A stretch of DNA of 64,000 bases, from NCBI RefSeq assembly GCF_017311165.1, contig NZ_CP062973.1:1488001-1552000 (forward strand), in the 5' to 3' direction. Below the pieces are notes generated by a model. It did not search any database. It saw only the letters and a program-made list of their open reading frames with translations, and was not told where the DNA came from. The DNA is from Psychroflexus sp. ALD_RP9 (GTDB lineage: Bacteria > Bacteroidota > Bacteroidia > Flavobacteriales > Flavobacteriaceae). A program made the position numbers and the translations under genes. Shown here one piece after another: positions 60,741 through 64,000 of this stretch; the first letter of the stretch is position 1; each line of letters opens with the position of its first letter.

Positions 60741-63700
60741 TTACTGCTTGATGATTTTCTTGCTCACTTTCCCTTTTGTAGTTTCTAGCTCTACCACATA
60801 AACACCTGAAGCTAATTGACTCATATCAACTTGAGATTGAGTGGTTGTTAGCACCTGTTGACCCAAGGTGTTGAAAACTTGAACTGAATTGATCTCAACT
60901 GAAGCTGGTAATTCAATTTGTAACTGATGAACCACTGGATTAGGATACAAGCGAACTTGTCCGGCATCAAAACTTTGGTTATTTAAAGGCACTTCTTCAA
61001 AACTTAAATGAAAACGGTTTTGATCGATACTCTCTGGCACATTAGCATCAACTGTAAAGTCATAAGTTGTGCTCTCTGTTAATTCGGTTTGTGTATTTAA
61101 ATAGCTGTCATTTAAGTAAACCTTAAGCGTTTCAGGCTGATTCCCTAAATTGAAGCTTAGGCTGTAAGCGGTATCTTCATAGTTCATCATCAATAAATCA
61201 ACTTGATGGCCATCAGTTGGGATGTTTTGCTTATCAATCGATTTAAAACCATTGTTTACAATCGCATAGTTTTCACCTGGATTGGCTAATTTACTCGCAT
61301 CTTCATCACTACCAATAGTGGTATAGTTTTCATTAAAACGTAATCCTATGGCATCACTTTCCATCTCACCATTTTGTAAAGCTGAGGCTTTGTATAAACG
61401 CGAGTTGATATAAAAGTTAGTATAAGTACTAAAAATACTCACCTGAGATTGACCTGTGGCTTTATCAGCTTCTTTAAAGGTAATTGAGCCATTACCAGAG
61501 GCATTGTTTTGCACAAAAAAGGCTTGACCTGGTGCAATGTATTGCGAGGCATCAGAACTACTTGGGCTTGGAGCTGTGATATTTCCAGTTGAGATTTGAA
61601 CGGTGATATAACCACCATTACCATTAGACCCAGCAATTGAAGCATCCCAAACATAGATAAAATCTGTGAGATTAGATTTAGTTACTGCACCAAAATCAAC
61701 TACCGCTTGATAAGGGTTACCCACAAAACTATAATTGTTAGCTGCTGTAGCTAAAGTTGGTGTATAGCTTCCAGTTTGTAAACTACCTGAAGCACTTAAA
61801 GTGGTTGCTGTGGCTGGTGCTTCATTATCAGCTAAATCGATGGTTCGATCACCACGCACCATTAAACGGTAAGGTGTTCCCGCTGAAATCACATCAGTTG
61901 TTGAAGTGATAGCTTGCCATCCAGCGCCACTAGATTGGTCAGTGATTGTATTATCGAATGTAAACATAGACGGATTATCAGTATTTGTAGCGTCAAAACC
62001 ATTGGTAGCGCCACCTGCACCTGTAATATGCGTGTCTTGTTGCCAAGCGTTGGCGATGGTTGAACCATCAACCGCTGAACTGATCAAACGAAAAGCACGC
62101 TTAGCAGGGATATAACGCTCGACTTCAACTGTTCCTGTGCCTGAAATAGTACCTGTAAACTCGTCTAATTGAGCTGTTGATGTTGCATTACTCTTAAAAG
62201 TGATTGTTCCATAATTTACCATGTCATTAGATAAATTTAAACTAGCAGTAGGGTTGATATCGAGTGTTGCTCCATTATCTACAAAAATATTGTTAGTATT
62301 AACATCACTTGAAATATCTGGTGTGCCACCAGCATTTACATATAAATTATCATTTGCAGAAATAAACCCATCAGGTTCGTTGGTCCATGCAGTACCGTCC
62401 CAGAGATACACAGTAGATTCGCAAGAAACTGAAGCTGTAAAACCTTCTCTAGTAACTGATCCATCAGATTCTAGTACTAATGTAATACAGCCCGATGCTG
62501 AAGTTGCTGCAATAGAAACACCAAGTAAATCACCTGAACCGGAAGCTGTTGTATCATCTCTATCCCAACACCACTGGGTTCCTCCAGCTGGTGGGTCTAT
62601 TGTTGCTGCGCTTGTATTATTACCATCGTAAACAGTTAAGCCATCATAGCATCCTGTTCCATTGTTTTCAAAGCTAAATTCAGAAAAGTTAATGACTACT
62701 TTGTCACCAGGATTATCTGGACAAATAGTTATTGTTTCATTAGCGCTACTTGAATAGTCAGAACCAACTCCTCCTGAATCTGTAGCTAAATCTCCAGCAC
62801 AAAAATCTTTTAATGTTGTAAAACTAACTGCGCTTGACCAGTCACTTTTATCTCCACCGCCGCAATCACTTCTAACGTAGGCATCATAATCTGTATTCCC
62901 AGATAATCCTGAAGCAGAAACACTTGTGCCAGTAACACCGTTTGCAGAATCTGCAAAAGGGCCAACATCTGGGTCATCACCAGAAGCCACAATTACCCAA
63001 TCGTAACCGCTGCTAGCAGTGGCTTCTAAATCCCAATCTAGGTCTACACCTGAAGAGGTAATGTTAGATACGGATAAGTTTTCTGGTGTGATACAGCTTG
63101 GAGCTTCTTCAAAAGTCACGTCATCTATAGCGATGTCATCTCTAAAACCACCTTCATCTGTTATCGTAAATCTGACCTGAGCGTCACCAGTAAATGTAAG
63201 TGAACTCAATGCTATTTCTTTTCTTTCCCAACCATTAGTATCTGCACTAAAGCTACCTACATTATTCCATGAACTTCCGTCATAAACTTCAACATCTAAA
63301 GTAGCGTTAGGATCTGAACCACTATCACTAATCATATAAAAAGCAACTTGCGGTGTAGTGAGTGAACTTAAATCTATAAAAGGACTTGTTAGTGTGCTTG
63401 GTCCTTGAGAGCCAGAATTATCAATCCATGCAAAATAGTTACCGCTATCGGTTGAGCCAGTAATAGTTCCGCCATCACCAATATTTTCACCAGCACCAGT
63501 AGTGTCGTAATTCCAAGCTTCGCCCCCAGATTCTGTCCAGCAATCAGGAGTTGCTCCTGCATTTTCAAAGTCTTCTGTCCATGGTAGAGATTCTGTATTA
63601 CAAGCTGTTGTAAAACTAACTGCGCTTGACCAGTCACTTTTATCTCCACCGCCGCAATCGCTTCTAACATAGGCATCATAATCTGTATTTGGAGATAATC

Positions 63701-64000
63701 CTGAAGCAGAAACACTTGTGCCAGTAACACCGTTTGCAGAATCTACAAAAGGGCCAACGTCTGGGTCATCACCAGAAGCTACGATTACCCAATCGTAACC
63801 GCTGCTAGCAGTGGCTTCTGTATCCCAATCTAGGTCTGCACCTGAAGAGGTGATATTAGATACGGCTAAGTTTGCAGGTGTGATACATGACGGGATTTCT
63901 TCAACTGTAAAGTCTGTAATATATAAATCATGGTCACTAAAACCACTACTTGCTACAGCATAAATACCAAATTTTACAGTTCCTGTATAACTTGATAAAT
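60741..64000 (-). CDS. T9SS type A surface protein (cassette B), 5' end outside the window
   Basis: The frame stays open from the stop at 60741 to the window edge, so the true start lies beyond 64000; the Met at 63335 is internal. From the edge inwards: the end of a first MAM-like domain, a fibronectin type III module (about 63880-63600), a full MAM-like domain (about 63600-63110; WTEDFENAG ... FAWIDNSGSQGPS ... DDIAIDDVTF), a second fibronectin module nearly identical to the first (about 63100-62815), a CUB-like domain (about 62800-62410; CAGDLATDSGG ... CYDGLTVYDG), a short linker, and the shared C-terminal half with the type A sorting domain. Exported by T9SS. The modular make-up fits an adhesin or a secreted-enzyme scaffold. 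Confidence 0.85.
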   Translation of the reverse strand, partial: LSSYTGTVKFGIYAVASSGFSDHDLYITDFTVEEIPSCITPANLAVSNITSSGADLDWDTEATASSGYDWVIVASGDDPDVGPFVDSANGVTGTSVSASGLSPNTDYDAYVRSDCGGGDKSDWSSAVSFTTACNTESLPWTEDFENAGATPDCWTESGGEAWNYDTTGAGENIGDGGTITGSTDSGNYFAWIDNSGSQGPSTLTSPFIDLSSLTTPQVAFYMISDSGSDPNATLDVEVYDGSSWNNVGSFSADTNGWERKEIALSSLTFTGDAQVRFTITDEGGFRDDIAIDDVTFEEAPSCITPENLSVSNITSSGVDLDWDLEATASSGYDWVIVASGDDPDVGPFADSANGVTGTSVSASGLSGNTDYDAYVRSDCGGGDKSDWSSAVSFTTLKDFCAGDLATDSGGVGSDYSSSANETITICPDNPGDKVVINFSEFSFENNGTGCYDGLTVYDGNNTSAATIDPPAGGTQWCWDRDDTTASGSGDLLGVSIAATSASGCITLVLESDGSVTREGFTASVSCESTVYLWDGTAWTNEPDGFISANDNLYVNAGGTPDISSDVNTNNIFVDNGATLDINPTASLNLSNDMVNYGTITFKSNATSTAQLDEFTGTISGTGTVEVERYIPAKRAFRLISSAVDGSTIANAWQQDTHITGAGGATNGFDATNTDNPSMFTFDNTITDQSSGAGWQAITSTTDVISAGTPYRLMVRGDRTIDLADNEAPATATTLSASGSLQTGSYTPTLATAANNYSFVGNPYQAVVDFGAVTKSNLTDFIYVWDASIAGSNGNGGYITVQISTGNITAPSPSSSDASQYIAPGQAFFVQNNASGNGSITFKEADKATGQSQVSIFSTYTNFYINSRLYKASALQNGEMESDAIGLRFNENYTTIGSDEDASKLANPGENYAIVNNGFKSIDKQNIPTDGHQVDLLMMNYEDTAYSLSFNLGNQPETLKVYLNDSYLNTQTELTESTTYDFTVDANVPESIDQNRFHLSFEEVPLNNQSFDAGQVRLYPNPVVHQLQIELPASVEINSVQVFNTLGQQVLTTTQSQVDMSQLASGVYVVELETTKGKVSKKIIKQ
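62814..63096 (-). repeat. Direct repeat encoding a fibronectin type III module (copy 1)
   Basis: Matches 63606-63888 at an offset of 792 bp (264 codons), with only scattered differences over about 283 bp. The unit MAM + FnIII appears to be tandemly duplicated. Confidence 0.85.
63606..63888 (-). repeat. Direct repeat encoding a fibronectin type III module (copy 2)
   Basis: The partner of 62814-63096. The MAM-like segments that precede each copy are related but much more diverged than the FnIII segments. Confidence 0.85.

Larger units (their letters stand above)
60462..62120 (-). repeat. Inverted repeat arm B (1,659 bp)
   Basis: Reverse-orientation copy of 48766-50424. It carries the 3' half of the second surface gene, the twin small gene and the terminator. 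One edge overlaps the ruvC stop codon, the other is at the ERYIPAK codons. The densest cluster of mismatches lies near 61762-61785 (against about 49102-49124). Confidence 0.95.

Noticed and set aside
48766..62120. Insertion sequence or composite transposon formed by the long repeats
   Set aside because: Neither arm contains a transposase; the content is surface-protein and small-protein coding sequence, and no target-site duplication is evident at the arm edges.
63335..63335. Met at 63335 as the start of cassette B protein
   Set aside because: The frame continues open with MAM and fibronectin sequence to base 64000, and there is no signal peptide after this Met.
63389..63730. Minus-strand frame of 113 codons in the fibronectin/MAM region, and similar frames at 62810 and 61439
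   Set aside because: They lie in another frame of the repeat-containing surface gene, whose own frame is open to the window edge and has clear domains.
62814..63888. CRISPR array or short tandem repeats
   Set aside because: The repeats are long, coding, few in number and in frame with a fibronectin module; no evenly spaced short repeats were seen anywhere in the window.

Overview
The window comes from a low-GC member of the Bacteroidota, most probably a marine Flavobacteriaceae (Gramella/Psychroflexus/Mesonia-like; the genus cannot be settled from the sequence). Evidence: repeated TAnnTTTG -7 promoter boxes instead of sigma70-like promoters, no clear Shine-Dalgarno sites, several type IX secretion (T9SS) substrates with type A or type B C-terminal sorting domains, two PorP/SprF-family proteins, OmpH/BamA/UppS gene order, and a TonB-like tail on a BlaR1-type peptidase. 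No rRNA, integrase, transposase, plasmid origin or CRISPR array was seen.

Layout. 1-10.6 kb is housekeeping: the end of aat, a membrane thioredoxin-like protein, a prolyl oligopeptidase lipoprotein, a 46-codon membrane protein, asd, tRNA-Leu(CAA), prs-rplY, pth-ribF, an HTTM (gamma-carboxylase-like) membrane protein and hflX. 10.7-17.6 kb is a surface module: a 1331-residue T9SS type B protein, PorP/SprF, and an OmpA-family protein with propeller-like repeats. 17.7-24.5 kb holds a zinc-ribbon protein, a membrane M28 peptidase, a Rossmann protein, a PiT phosphate transporter and a three-domain Nfu scaffold. 24.5-29.9 kb is a second type B adhesin/PorP pair. 29.9-37.8 kb is an envelope operon on the minus strand (CBS protein, nadK, DUF6089-like, uppS, bamA, two ompH/skp), followed by murI. 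37.9-47.1 kb carries pdxJ, an alpha/beta hydrolase, a FadL-type porin with an SGNH lipoprotein, two small membrane proteins, tig, and clpP-clpX.

47.2-64 kb is the unusual part. Two T9SS type A surface-protein genes lie in opposite orientation. Each is followed by a 64-residue protein with a signal peptide, a short acidic stretch, a hydrophobic segment and a basic tail. The 3' half of each large gene, the small gene and the terminator are the same: an inverted repeat of 1,659 bp (48766-50424 and 60462-62120), equal in length and roughly 99% identical by eye. The 5' halves are unrelated. Between the arms lie about 10 kb: a sugar transferase and aminotransferase, a nitroreductase, a DUF456 protein, a BlaI/BlaR1-type regulatory operon with a perfect palindrome over its promoter, a GT2 glycosyltransferase, a flippase-like membrane protein, and ruvC, whose stop codon lies inside one arm. 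The arrangement would allow reversible inversion of the 10 kb, or copying between the two cassettes.

How the genes work together: much of the window concerns building the outer membrane (bamA, skp, uppS, murI, nadK) and decorating the surface (two PorP-linked type B adhesins, two type A adhesins with small membrane partners, glycan enzymes). Protein folding and turnover (tig, clpXP, M28, prolyl oligopeptidase) and cofactor/nucleotide synthesis (prs, ribF, pdxJ, nadK) make up the rest.
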